Positions 14,461-22,180 are shown, numbered from the stretch's first letter. The stretch: DNA of 64,000 bases from an uncultured Dehalococcoidia bacterium (GCA_951812795.1 OX638325.1:806001-870000), one strand, 5' to 3'. Made by a program: numbers and translations. The notes: a model not told the origin generated them from the letters alone.

Positions 14461-17457
14461 ATGCCAATCAACGAAACTCAACTGAACGGGCGTATTGCGA
14501 CGTTGTTGGACCGCATGAATGTGCGATGGGATGTTCATGCCGAGATGAAGGGGGCGTTTGTGAGTGGGCAGGGTCAGCCGGATATTTTGGTGTTGCCGAA
14601 GGGTGGTCGGCCGGTGGTGATCGAGAATGAGTATCTGCCGGCTCGCACGTTGGAGGATGAGGCGATTGCGAGGTTGGGAGAGAAGCTGGATGAGGATGTG
14701 ACTGGTGTGGATGGAGAGGTGAACGCGGTGGTTGCGCTGAAGTCTCCGAGGGATTTGCGTCAGGTGCGGGGTTTCGATCGGTTGGATGAAGAGTTGCGGA
14801 GCAAGACGCGGTTCCAGTATTGCGTGTACAACGGTTCGAGAACGCCGCAGGACCTTGGGCGAAATAGCCGCGTTTCCCGTCGCCCCGCCCCTCTGGATTC
14901 CGGCTTTCGCCGGAATGACGGGGGGTTGCAATGGTCGCGTTTTCCGGAGAGCGGTTTCGTGTCTGGGAATGTTCGGGACCTTGCAGGTTTCATCACGTAC
15001 GCGTCGACCCCTGAGGATGTGGTGAGGGAAAGTGTGGAGATTCTGGAGCGAGCTATTTCGTCGACGGCGGCGATCATCCGGGAGTCGACGGGCGCGCATC
15101 CGAACCTGAAACAAGATTTCGCGGATCTGTTGAAGCAGGAGTACAGCGAGCAGACGGAGCGGATGGCGGCGACGATCATGATCAACGCGTTGCTCTTCCA
15201 CATGAATTTAGTCGGAGGTCCTAGGTTGAGGCGCTTCGAGGAACTGCGCCCAGACGGGAAATTGTTGCAACGGTTGGTTGTTCAAGAGTGGCGCAAAATT
15301 CTCAAGATCAACTACTGGTCAATCTTTAACATCGCTATCGAACTGCTGAAAACTATCCAACCGAACACTTTGGCTTCGCGAGCGTTGGACAGGATGGCGG
15401 ATGCGGCTGAGCGGATCAACGTTCTCGGCGCGGCGGATTCGAGCGATTTGATCGGCACGGTGTTTCAGCGGTTGATTGCGGATCGGAAGTTTCTGGCGAC
15501 GTTCTACACGCGCCCGGAGTCGGCGACGCTGTTGGCGCATCTTGCGATACCGGACGGTGGTGCGTGGGCCGATCCGGAGCGGGTGAAGGATTTCAAGATT
15601 GCGGACTACGCGTGCGGGACGGGGACGTTGATCCATGCGGCGTATCGTCGGTTGAACCAGCTTCATTTGTTCTCTGGCGGCGACCCGTCGAAGCTGCATT
15701 CGCACATGATGGGCAAGTCGTTGACAGCGCTGGACGTGTTGCCGTCGGCGGTGCATCTGACCGCTTCGATGCTGTCGTCATCGCATCCGACGGAGCGTTA
15801 TCAAAGCACCCGCACGATAGTGACGCAGTATGGCAAGACGGAAAACGGCGGGGTGTCGATAGGCTCGCTGGATCTGTTGGCGAGCAACGGAGAGGTTAGG
15901 CCGCTGATTTCGCTGCACAGCGGCACGGCGGTGACGGGAACAGGCTCGGCGCAGGCGGCGGACGCGGTGGATATGCCGCAGTTCAGTCAAGACTTGGTGA
16001 TTATGAATCCGCCGTTTACGCGTTCTGGTTCTGATTGGGATGGTCGCCGCGGACAGACCTACCAGACGAAGCAGTTCCACGGATTACGCATTGATCGTGG
16101 CACGCAGTCGAAGATGTCGAAACTTGCCTCGGAGTATGGCAAAGGGACATGTGCTCATGGCTATGCCGGTATTGCGTCTTGGTTCGTCGCGCTCGCGGAT
16201 CGGATGGTTAAGCATGATGGGAAGATTGCGCTCGTGTTACCGATGACGGCGCTTCAGGGGTCAAGTTGGCGGAAGGTGCGGCAGACGCTCGCTAGTCACT
16301 ATGACGATGTCATCGTTCTGACGATTGCGGCTGCTAGACAGGACGACCAGTCGTTTTCAGCCGACACAGGAATGGCGGAGACGTTGATAGTTGGTCGACG
16401 CACTTCTAAGGGAAATACTTGTCGAGGTACTTTCGTTTCGCTCAAGCAACGACCTAATAACGAGATGGAGTCAGTGGTGATTGCGCGTGCGATATCGGAG
16501 ATCGCGTCTAACGGTTGTGTGCGACGCCTTGAAGACGGACCGTATGGTGGCGAGACGCTTGAAGTTGGCAAACAGCACTTGGGCGAGATCATCGAAGCGC
16601 CACTTGACTCAGATTTGCCTTGGTCCGCGGTCGGGATTTCGGATTTTTCTGTGGTCCAGTCGGCGCGCGAGTTGTCAAATGGTTTGATTTGGTTGCCGCG
16701 CATGACCAAAAAGGACGCGCTAGTAGTTCCGATTACCTCAGTCGGTGAAATCGCACAAACGGGGATGTCAGATAAAGACATAGTCGGTAGTGGTGAACGC
16801 ACCGCATTCGATCGACACCGAACAATTTCGAGCGCGCCAACATATCCGATGTTGTGGAGCCACGATGCGGAACGGGAAACGCGCATGGTGGTTGAACCTG
16901 ACAGTGAAGGTCGAGTGAAACGTGGTAGAGGCAACCGAGCCGCTGCGATTTGGGAGACAAGAAGTCATGCTCATCACAATCGCGATTTCCGATTCAATTC
17001 CCAACCTCTCGCCGTCGCTTTTACCGAAAACCAAGCGATAGGCGGCAGGTCATGGCCAAGTGTGAAATTTAACTCGCGCGATCAGGAGATTGCATACACG
17101 CTCTGGGGCAACTCAACTTTGGGACTGTTGCTCTACTGGTGGCATTCGAGTCGTCAGCAGGCTGGTCGTGGGAGTATGCCGATAACTGCGATTCGGACGA
17201 TGCCGACTTTGGATGTGACGGCGTTATCGGATGCTCAGTTGAAGTTGGCTGAGGAGATCTTCGAGGATATGCGGGATCATGAATTTCTGCCTGCGAATGA
17301 GGCTTGGCGTGATGAGAGTCGGAAGGAGCTGGATCGTCTGGTGCTAGTGGATTTGCTGGGGTTGGACGAGGATAAGGTGTTGGGGCCGTTGGGGTTGTTG
17401 CGGCGGAAGTGGTGTTCGGAGCCTAGTGTGCATGGGGGGAAGGGGACTCGGCCTTGA
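14461..17457 (+). CDS. Nuclease-methyltransferase fusion, type IIG-like restriction-modification protein (copy 1)
   Basis: 998 residues. N-terminal PD-(D/E)xK-like domain: Glu28, then QPDILVLP with Asp41, and VVIENEY with Glu55 and Glu57, where the usual lysine is Glu as in BamHI. A helical region follows (residues 190-350; FQRLIADRKFLATFYTRPES is typical of type I/IIG methylases). The SAM motif DYACGTGTLIHAA is at 382 and catalytic NPPF at 516 (gamma class, N6-adenine). The C-terminal third probably holds target recognition. Residues about 127-159 are absent from the paralogue at 49207 and are encoded by a palindromic repeat inserted in frame. Likely a single-chain restriction-modification enzyme; a methylation-only role is possible. 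Confidence 0.8.
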   Translation: MPINETQLNGRIATLLDRMNVRWDVHAEMKGAFVSGQGQPDILVLPKGGRPVVIENEYLPARTLEDEAIARLGEKLDEDVTGVDGEVNAVVALKSPRDLRQVRGFDRLDEELRSKTRFQYCVYNGSRTPQDLGRNSRVSRRPAPLDSGFRRNDGGLQWSRFPESGFVSGNVRDLAGFITYASTPEDVVRESVEILERAISSTAAIIRESTGAHPNLKQDFADLLKQEYSEQTERMAATIMINALLFHMNLVGGPRLRRFEELRPDGKLLQRLVVQEWRKILKINYWSIFNIAIELLKTIQPNTLASRALDRMADAAERINVLGAADSSDLIGTVFQRLIADRKFLATFYTRPESATLLAHLAIPDGGAWADPERVKDFKIADYACGTGTLIHAAYRRLNQLHLFSGGDPSKLHSHMMGKSLTALDVLPSAVHLTASMLSSSHPTERYQSTRTIVTQYGKTENGGVSIGSLDLLASNGEVRPLISLHSGTAVTGTGSAQAADAVDMPQFSQDLVIMNPPFTRSGSDWDGRRGQTYQTKQFHGLRIDRGTQSKMSKLASEYGKGTCAHGYAGIASWFVALADRMVKHDGKIALVLPMTALQGSSWRKVRQTLASHYDDVIVLTIAAARQDDQSFSADTGMAETLIVGRRTSKGNTCRGTFVSLKQRPNNEMESVVIARAISEIASNGCVRRLEDGPYGGETLEVGKQHLGEIIEAPLDSDLPWSAVGISDFSVVQSARELSNGLIWLPRMTKKDALVVPITSVGEIAQTGMSDKDIVGSGERTAFDRHRTISSAPTYPMLWSHDAERETRMVVEPDSEGRVKRGRGNRAAAIWETRSHAHHNRDFRFNSQPLAVAFTENQAIGGRSWPSVKFNSRDQEIAYTLWGNSTLGLLLYWWHSSRQQAGRGSMPITAIRTMPTLDVTALSDAQLKLAEEIFEDMRDHEFLPANEAWRDESRKELDRLVLVDLLGLDEDKVLGPLGLLRRKWCSEPSVHGGKGTRP
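14869..14929 (+). repeat. Palindromic repeat inserted in frame in the methyltransferase gene
   Basis: The core hairpin is ATTCCGGC-TTTC-GCCGGAAT (14897-14916), flanked by GCGTTTCCCGT on the left and GACGG on the right. A second copy with the same flanks lies between selA and rarA (47646-47706). Two longer relatives are at 22341-22395 and 40364-40418. Here it adds about 28 codons to the gene (net against the paralogue), reading RRPAPLDSGFRRNDGG, without breaking the frame. Confidence 0.85.
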
Positions 17458-17472
17458 AGGGGGTTGAAATAT

Positions 17473-17492
17473 AATGATACAATTGTATTATT
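17473..17492. promoter_or_regulatory. 20-bp palindrome upstream of the protease gene
   Basis: A near-perfect palindrome centred on CAATTG (AATGATACAATTGTATTATT, one mismatch) lies 15 bp after the methyltransferase stop and about 48 bp before the protease ATG, in a very AT-rich gap. It could be an operator for the downstream genes or a weak terminator; no T-run follows, which favours a binding site. Confidence 0.4.
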
Positions 17493-17539
17493 CTATTAAG
17501 GTGTAGGTAACCTAGACATAACCAGGAGGAAATTGATAC

Positions 17540-17902
17540 ATGGGCGTGACGCATGTAACTTGCACGGTGCGAAACCCGTCAGAGCCAGAGAGGGCTTGGG
17601 AAGGGTTGTTTCTGGTTGACACTGGAGCGACGGATTGCCTTGTGCCGAAGCAACACTTGGAATCGATAGGCTTGGCGCCGAAGGGTCAGCGAATTTACGG
17701 GTTGGCGGATGGCAGCGAGCTTCGCATGTCGGTAACGACTGGCGACATCGAATTCATGGGAGAGGTCGTAGGTTCGACGATTGTGATGGGGGATGAGAAC
17801 TCGGAACCGTTGTTGGGGGTTACTGCGTTGGAGTCTGTTGGTATTGAGGTGGATCCGAGGAACCAGCAGTTGAAGCGGTTGCCGTTTGTGCGGTTGAGGT
17901 GA
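17540..17902 (+). CDS. Retropepsin-like aspartic protease (clan AA)
   Basis: 120 residues, the size of a single retropepsin-type monomer. The catalytic motif is LFLVDTGATDCLVP (Asp27-Thr-Gly-Ala), followed by the flap-like region YGLADGSELRM and the second conserved stretch LLGVTALESVGIEVDP. Such proteins act as homodimers and cleave peptides; bacterial versions are mostly uncharacterised. AGGAGG lies just upstream of the ATG. It lies 82 bp after the nuclease-methyltransferase gene on the same strand, so co-transcription is possible. There is no signal peptide, so it is probably cytosolic. Confidence 0.8.
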   Translation: MGVTHVTCTVRNPSEPERAWEGLFLVDTGATDCLVPKQHLESIGLAPKGQRIYGLADGSELRMSVTTGDIEFMGEVVGSTIVMGDENSEPLLGVTALESVGIEVDPRNQQLKRLPFVRLR

Positions 17903-17947
17903 GGCCGCATTGCACATGTGACTTGAAAGACTGTGTAGGATAGGAAA

Positions 17948-18271
17948 ATGCACGAAAGAACCGCACATTCGTTTGGACGTCGACTTTTTGGTCGCCGAAA
18001 TCGCCCACGCAGGCGTTATCGGAACAGGAACAATCTTTCGAAATCGCTCCTCGCATTGATCCTCTGTGCAATTGCCGGAGTCATTGCACTTTCCGTCATT
18101 GTCTCTCTCATTAGCGCAATACCGGATTGGTTAGTGAGCGGTGAAGCGCAAGAGGCATCGGAGACGGTTGTGCGAGCAGGTTCGAACGCGTTGGTAGCTT
18201 TCGCTGGGACGACTATAGGTGGTTTGCTATTGGTCGGCGGACTTCTTTGGTGGTGGTTTTTCGGCGATTGA
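17948..18271 (+). CDS. Small two-helix membrane protein
   Basis: 107 residues, no family recognised. A strongly basic N terminus (residues 10-30, RRLFGRRNRPRRRYRNR) is followed by one membrane segment at about 32-57 and a second at 81-105 (AGTTIGGLLLVGGLLWWWFF). Both ends are predicted inside, with a short acidic loop between (SGEAQEASE). It lies 45 bp after the protease gene on the same strand. Its pairing with a soluble zinc-ribbon gene is reminiscent of membrane-sensor/effector gene pairs, but that is inference. Confidence 0.6.
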   Translation: MHERTAHSFGRRLFGRRNRPRRRYRNRNNLSKSLLALILCAIAGVIALSVIVSLISAIPDWLVSGEAQEASETVVRAGSNALVAFAGTTIGGLLLVGGLLWWWFFGD

Positions 18272-18376
18272 TCGTAGCTGAGGTTGCGTTTGGCCGTGAG
18301 GCAACGCCCGAGATAGCATGTTCGGGCAGAGGCGCACTTTCCTCGACACTATGCTTTAGATCGGAAACAATCAAAA

Positions 18377-19096
18377 ATGAACTGCCCATATTGTGCTGTC
18401 GCCATGCACCCTGATTGGAAAAGCGGAAGGATCGATCCCAAATCTTCGAAATTCGACGCTGAAGAATACTACGGTTACAGCGATGGAGTCCCAAGGCCGG
18501 ATATCGCATGGGTTTGGTGGGCGATGGAATGTCCTACGTGTGGCAAAACGATAATAGATGTCGGGTTGATAGATGTCGACGACCCTGTAGATGAATTTGC
18601 GAGGGAACGGGCTTACCCTAGGCTCGCGGCTCGAAAACCTGTCGAATGGGACGTTCCCAAATCGTTCAAGAATGACTACTTGGAAGCTTGCAACGTATTG
18701 AGCATTAGCGTGAATGCATCGGCAGCGCTGTCTAGACGTGTGTTGGAGTCGATACTGGACCATCAGGGCTACTCAGGAGGCAGCTTAGAGCAGAAAATCG
18801 ATTCCGCTCTAAGTGAAACGTCTCTTGAAAAAGTCCTGCCCAAAAGCGTTAAGGCAACCATCCACGCGGTCCGAAACCTTGGGAACTTTGCGGCACATCC
18901 GACTTCGGACAAATCAGGGTTGAAGATAATAGACGTTGAACCCGAAGAAGCAGAATGGTGCATCGAGATTATCGAAGAATTGTTCGAACACTATTACGGC
19001 AAACAAGCTGATACACGCATCGCGAAACTTTCGGAAAAACTCGACGACGCTGACAAACCAAACAAACTAGGCGAAAATGCATTGAGTGTTGGCTGA
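18377..19096 (+). CDS. DUF4145 protein with zinc ribbon
   Basis: 239 residues. The N-terminal half is a treble-clef or ribbon: Cys3-Pro-Tyr-Cys6 and Cys52-Pro-Thr-Cys55. The C-terminal half (residues 110-210) has the DUF4145 pattern: ALSRRVLESILDHQGY, LPKSVKATIHAVRNLGNFAAH, then an acidic WCIEIIEELFEHYY helix. DUF4145 occurs alone or fused to restriction enzymes and helicases and is frequent in defence islands; its biochemistry is not established. Here it closes the plus-strand gene set behind the nuclease-methyltransferase. Confidence 0.8.
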   Translation: MNCPYCAVAMHPDWKSGRIDPKSSKFDAEEYYGYSDGVPRPDIAWVWWAMECPTCGKTIIDVGLIDVDDPVDEFARERAYPRLAARKPVEWDVPKSFKNDYLEACNVLSISVNASAALSRRVLESILDHQGYSGGSLEQKIDSALSETSLEKVLPKSVKATIHAVRNLGNFAAHPTSDKSGLKIIDVEPEEAEWCIEIIEELFEHYYGKQADTRIAKLSEKLDDADKPNKLGENALSVG

Positions 19097-19110
19097 CGAC
19101 TTGGTCGCAT

Positions 19111-19245
19111 TTGAGCGGCGGCGTTGAGTTTACGGGTTTGAAGGCGGGCAGACGTTATTGTTTCGAATGCATCGAAGAGATAGAAATTGATGCTAAAGGG
19201 CGCGAAAAACACACGTTCTATCTACAAGATATAGAGCAAATGTGA
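19111..19245 (+). CDS. Possible 44-residue ORF or gene remnant
   Basis: An open frame after the DUF4145 gene, readable from a TTG at 19111 to TGA at 19243-19245. It contains RRYCFECIEEIEIDAKG and ends FYLQDIEQM. The acidic/aromatic composition and Cys-x-x-Cys look protein-like, but there is no ATG and the frame continues open into the upstream gene. It could be the tail of a deleted gene. It overlaps the end of the convergent HEAT-like gene by 24 bp. Confidence 0.25.
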   Translation: MSGGVEFTGLKAGRRYCFECIEEIEIDAKGREKHTFYLQDIEQM

Positions 19246-19779
19246 ATTGAATGAATATCTTGAAGCCAAGATGATATTCCGAACCAGATACATGTAACAA
19301 CTGGTTAGGTCATCAGCAACATCGAGAATGTACTGCCGGATCCATGGCTCAGGTTCAGAGTGAGAGCGGAGAACATCGACTACCTCGACATCTGCCCAGA
19401 GTTCGGCCGCTTGCACCGCGGCGTCTCTGATTTCGACATTGTCGATAGCCAAGGATTCGCGAAGGACTGCAACTCGCCACTGGGCAGTTCCGAGATCACC
19501 GATGCGTCCCATGCATCGGAGCACGGATGCGGCAAAACTCGGTTGAGAAGCGTCGGTGGATAAACTCTTCAACCAGTCGAGGACATGTCGTCGGTCTTCA
19601 GATCGATATGCATCCGCGATGATCGTCTCCGCGGGATGCTCCATACCATCTTCGATAGGTTCGGATTCGAAGCTCGTCCACAAAGCAGTTGCAAGACTTT
19701 CGCGGTCGGCGTCGAGATCGTGACCAACTGTTGCGCCGTTGGTTAGAGACGCGGTATCCGGCTTTGTGGTTGTAGTCAT
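19222..19779 (-). CDS. HEAT-repeat-like protein
   Basis: 185 residues. After a Thr-rich start (MTTTTKPDTASLTNG), residues 55-150 form alpha-helical pairs of HEAT type (SFAASVLRCMGRIGDLGTAQ, LAIDNVEIRDAAVQAAELW, VVDVLRSH). Such scaffolds mediate protein contacts. The last 20 residues (NIILASRYSFNSHLLYIL) do not fit the repeat and may reflect a shifted or fused 3' end. It is convergent with the DUF4145 gene. Function is unknown; immunity-type HEAT proteins in defence loci are one option. Confidence 0.6.
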   Translation of the reverse strand: MTTTTKPDTASLTNGATVGHDLDADRESLATALWTSFESEPIEDGMEHPAETIIADAYRSEDRRHVLDWLKSLSTDASQPSFAASVLRCMGRIGDLGTAQWRVAVLRESLAIDNVEIRDAAVQAAELWADVEVVDVLRSHSEPEPWIRQYILDVADDLTSCYMYLVRNIILASRYSFNSHLLYIL

Positions 19780-20081
19780 TGGGCTTTTGAGCTTATGCTG
19801 AGTCTGTTTCTTCCCTGATTTTACCCGCGCACGTCAAAGGGAGGGAATGGTTGTTGGCGGCGGGGAGATTCTTCACTGCGCTACGCTACGTTCAGAATGA
19901 CAGGGTGGCGGAGGGGCGCTACGTTCAGAATGACAGGGTGGCGGAGGGGAGTTGCGTTTGGGATGGCGTTGGGGTTGTGGCGCGGGCATCCCCTGCGTTC
20001 GCTGCGCTCCGCGTCCCCTTCGCTTCGCGAAGGGGACGGGACCTCCCCCTAGCCCCCTCCTGAAGGAGGGGGAATTTGACC
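19780..20081. other. Repeat-filled intergenic stretch
   Basis: This 302-bp gap is made mostly of repeats: two perfect 33-bp tandem copies (19884-19949), then inverted GC-rich sequence around 20010-20040 (CCCCTTCGCTTCGCGAAGGGG), then one copy of the CCTCCTGAAGGAGG palindrome (20043-20072) directly downstream of the enolase-superfamily gene. No gene is visible. The 20010-20072 palindromes may serve as terminators for the enolase gene. Confidence 0.7.
19884..19949. repeat. Two perfect 33-bp tandem copies
   Basis: Copies at 19884-19916 and 19917-19949 are identical and begin CGCTACGTTCAGAATGACAG. The phrase TTCAGAATGACAG, preceded by CTTCACTGCGCTACG, is a widespread intergenic repeat type in bacterial genomes. 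Confidence 0.9.
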
Positions 20082-21236
20082 CTAGCGTTCGCTGATGGTG
20101 TGGTCCGCGATCCAATTGAAGTTGATGTCTTCGCCTAGGCCGGGGGTTGTTGGCATGTGGATTAGGCCGTCTGGGCCCATGGGGTCGATGATGGTGTTTA
20201 GGTATTCGGGTGGTTGGTCGTAGTCTACGAAGGGGTGGAGGAGGCCGCGTTCGTACCAGCGTCCGTTGAAGAAGGCTCCGAGGACGGCTAGGTTGCCGGG
20301 GCCGCCGCCGTGGATTTCGCAGTCCATGTTGAGGGATTCGGCGAGGTGGCAGATTTTCATTGAGGGGCCGATGCCTCCGACGTCCATGACGCCGGTGCGG
20401 AGGATGTCGGCGCCGCCGTGGATGGCCCATTCGGCTCGGGAGTGGAATTTGCCTTCGACGAATTCGGGTCCGAGGATGGGGATGTCGAGGTTTTCGGCGA
20501 GCCAGACGTAGGAGGACATGGAGTGTTCGTCCATCATCTCCTCGTACCAGTAGTAGTTGAGGTTTTGGATGCCTTTGCCGAGTTCGAAGGCTTCGGTGCG
20601 GGAGTACCAGTGGTTGGCGTCGAGCATGAGGGGGACGTCGGGTCCGACGGCTTCGCGGACGGCGGCGCAGGCTGCGATGTCCATCTTGACGGAGGGTGCC
20701 CATGATACGGGGGGCATCCAGGTGTGGAGTTTGATGGCGGAGTAGCCGCGGTTGATGAGCCACTCGGCGAAGCGTCCGTAGTCTTCGGGGGTTGCGAGGC
20801 CGTTCTCGATCTCGTCGCCGCACATTGTGGATCCGTATGCGGGGACTTTGTCGCGCATTCCGCCGAGGATTTTCCAGACGGGCATGTCGATCTTGCGTCC
20901 GAACCAGTCCCAGAGAGCGAGTTCGGCGAGACCGAGGGAGCGGTCGTTGAATGATCCGCCGGAGCCGCGTTGCCAGCGGGCCATGGCCTGCCAGAGGCGC
21001 TCGCGGTCGGCGGCGTCTTGGCCCATGAGGACTTTCTTAATGAAGTTGTCCATCATGACGGGACGGAGCGCGTCGGGGGAGCCGAAGGTGTAGCCGCTGG
21101 TGCCGTCCTCGGTGGTGATGGTAAGGAGCGCGGTGGTGGCGTCGTGGGGGTCGCCGGGGTGGGTGTGTCCGTCGGTGTCTTGGACGGTGTTGGAGGTGTA
21201 TGTGAAGGTAGTGACTTTGATGTCGGTGATGATCAT
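20082..21236 (-). CDS. Enolase-superfamily (mandelate racemase/muconate lactonizing type) enzyme
   Basis: 384 residues. The N-terminal capping domain starts MIITDIKVTTFTYTSNT. In the barrel, metal ligands fit LMLDANHWYSR (Asp), ILGPEFVEG (Glu) and ILRTGVMDVGG (Asp); the KxK position reads AIKLHTW, so the second base is His. The late segment CEIHGGGPGN should line the active site. The family abstracts the alpha-proton of carboxylates, often sugar acids; substrate cannot be assigned. SAR202 bacteria encode many such paralogues. It stands alone here, followed by palindromic repeats. Confidence 0.85.
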   Translation of the reverse strand: MIITDIKVTTFTYTSNTVQDTDGHTHPGDPHDATTALLTITTEDGTSGYTFGSPDALRPVMMDNFIKKVLMGQDAADRERLWQAMARWQRGSGGSFNDRSLGLAELALWDWFGRKIDMPVWKILGGMRDKVPAYGSTMCGDEIENGLATPEDYGRFAEWLINRGYSAIKLHTWMPPVSWAPSVKMDIAACAAVREAVGPDVPLMLDANHWYSRTEAFELGKGIQNLNYYWYEEMMDEHSMSSYVWLAENLDIPILGPEFVEGKFHSRAEWAIHGGADILRTGVMDVGGIGPSMKICHLAESLNMDCEIHGGGPGNLAVLGAFFNGRWYERGLLHPFVDYDQPPEYLNTIIDPMGPDGLIHMPTTPGLGEDINFNWIADHTISER

Positions 21237-21272
21237 GGGATTTTCCTTGGGGTTTTGTCAGCGGCGAGGGCG

Positions 21273-21299
21273 AGGGCGACCACAAGGGTCGCCCCTACG
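21273..21299. repeat. Dispersed hairpin repeat upstream of the enolase-superfamily gene
   Basis: The stem GGGCGACC pairs with GGTCGCCC around a short ACAAG loop, followed by CTACG, a very common dispersed palindrome in bacterial chromosomes. It lies about 40 bp before the gene start, so it would be in or near the 5' leader. Confidence 0.7.
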
Positions 21300-21408
21300 C
21301 ATTGGTTGGTACGTTGGTGATGTTAGATGTTACTGGTGGAGTGAGGATTTTTTGAATTAAGGGTATGGATGGGATTTCGTTGAGGCGGTCGCGGCGTTGA
21401 GGACTTAG

Positions 21409-21816
21409 TCAGAGGCCGCGTTGGAGCGTTTGTTGGGGGGTGATGGCGGGTATTGGGGATTGTTGGTAGTCGCTGATGTTTCTTGTGACGATGTACTGGG
21501 CATTGCATGCTTGCGCGGCGGCTACCTGCATGGCGTCTTCGAAGTCGGTCATGGGGAGTTGGGTAGCGAATCGGATTGATGCGGTGTCGGTTTGGGCGAT
21601 TTGCACGAATTCTGTTAACTCCCGAATGAAGTTGCGGGTTGTGGCGTCGCCGTGTGTTGGCTTGACGAGGTAGTAGAGATTCGAGATCGAATGCCAGGCG
21701 ATGGATGCGGGTTCTAACCCACGTTCAATGCGGTCAAGGATCTCGAATGCGGGATCGGCGTGAGGTTGGCGGTCGAGTGCGATGTCGATCAAGACATCGG
21801 TGTCGAGAAGGATCAT
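21409..21816 (-). CDS. vapC: PIN-domain toxin (VapC-like)
   Basis: 135 residues. PIN-domain acidic residues are visible: Asp5 and Asp7 in MILLDTDVLIDIAL, a mid-domain Glu in LTEFVQIA, and Asp residues in MTDFEDAMQVAAAQ. The expected late motif AQYIVTRNISDY is present. PIN toxins cleave RNA and are held inactive by their antitoxin. Its ATG overlaps the antitoxin stop as ATGA, indicating translational coupling. Confidence 0.85.
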   Translation of the reverse strand: MILLDTDVLIDIALDRQPHADPAFEILDRIERGLEPASIAWHSISNLYYLVKPTHGDATTRNFIRELTEFVQIAQTDTASIRFATQLPMTDFEDAMQVAAAQACNAQYIVTRNISDYQQSPIPAITPQQTLQRGL

Positions 21817-22037
21817 TCGAGATACTTCTTTGCGAGGGCGTCGTAACGTGGGTCATCTCGATCCGCCGGTTGGAACTTGCCCCTCCACCGCGCGGCAAAC
21901 GACTGCGATCGCTCGATAGTGGCCTCCCGCAAGGAATCTTCGATAAGCGACGACAACGACACACCACGAGAACGTGCGTAACGTTTGGCAACTGGGATGA
22001 GTTCGTCGTCAATGGTGATGGTGAGTTTGCGTTTCAT
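21813..22037 (-). CDS. vapB: Antitoxin of the VapBC pair (ribbon-helix-helix type)
   Basis: 74 residues. The N terminus KRKLTITIDDELIPVAKRYA then GVSLSSLIEDSLREA is a ribbon-helix-helix fold (DUF6364/CopG type) that binds operator DNA; the C-terminal part (FAARWRGKFQPADRDDPRYD) should wrap the toxin. Upstream lie two GTATACGTA copies 20 bp apart, a plausible autoregulatory operator. Confidence 0.8.
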   Translation of the reverse strand: MKRKLTITIDDELIPVAKRYARSRGVSLSSLIEDSLREATIERSQSFAARWRGKFQPADRDDPRYDALAKKYLE

Positions 22038-22061
22038 AGTTTAGGATCATCTGTTGAGCAC

Positions 22062-22090
22062 GTATACGTATTCACGGTACAGTATACGTA
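22062..22090. promoter_or_regulatory. Candidate VapBC operator: two GTATACGTA sites
   Basis: GTATACGTA occurs at 22062-22070 and again at 22082-22090, a 20-bp step that puts both on the same DNA face. They lie 25-53 bp upstream of the antitoxin ATG in an AT-rich stretch that also offers TATACG-like -10 candidates. This fits cooperative binding by ribbon-helix-helix dimers. Confidence 0.5.
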
Positions 22091-22113
22091 GTTGATGCTG
22101 CATTCGTGCGTAA

Positions 22114-22180
22114 CTCCCCCTTTGTCCTTCGGACATTTCCCCCGCGAGCGGGGGCAACCCTGCCGCCTCTCCACCTTAGG
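22114..22180. repeat. Dispersed repeat of the TTTGTCCTTCGGACATTTCC type
   Basis: This contains TTTGTCCTTCGGACATTTCC followed by CCCGCGAGCGGGGG. A second full copy lies in frame at the N terminus of the gene at 31912-32880, and a decayed copy is at 13351-13385. Together with the repeat at 22341 it fills most of the gap between vapB and mutS (22038-22446), where I see no gene. Confidence 0.85.

Noticed and set aside
14278..15201. A 307-codon frame antisense to the nuclease-methyltransferase start
   Set aside because: It is Arg/His/Leu-rich with no domain pattern and is explained as the shadow of the strongly supported plus-strand gene.
14461..17457. BREX PglX or DISARM methyltransferase
   Set aside because: The genes that define those systems (PglZ, BrxC, BrxL; DrmA, DrmB) are absent nearby, and the N-terminal nuclease-like domain is not a PglX feature.
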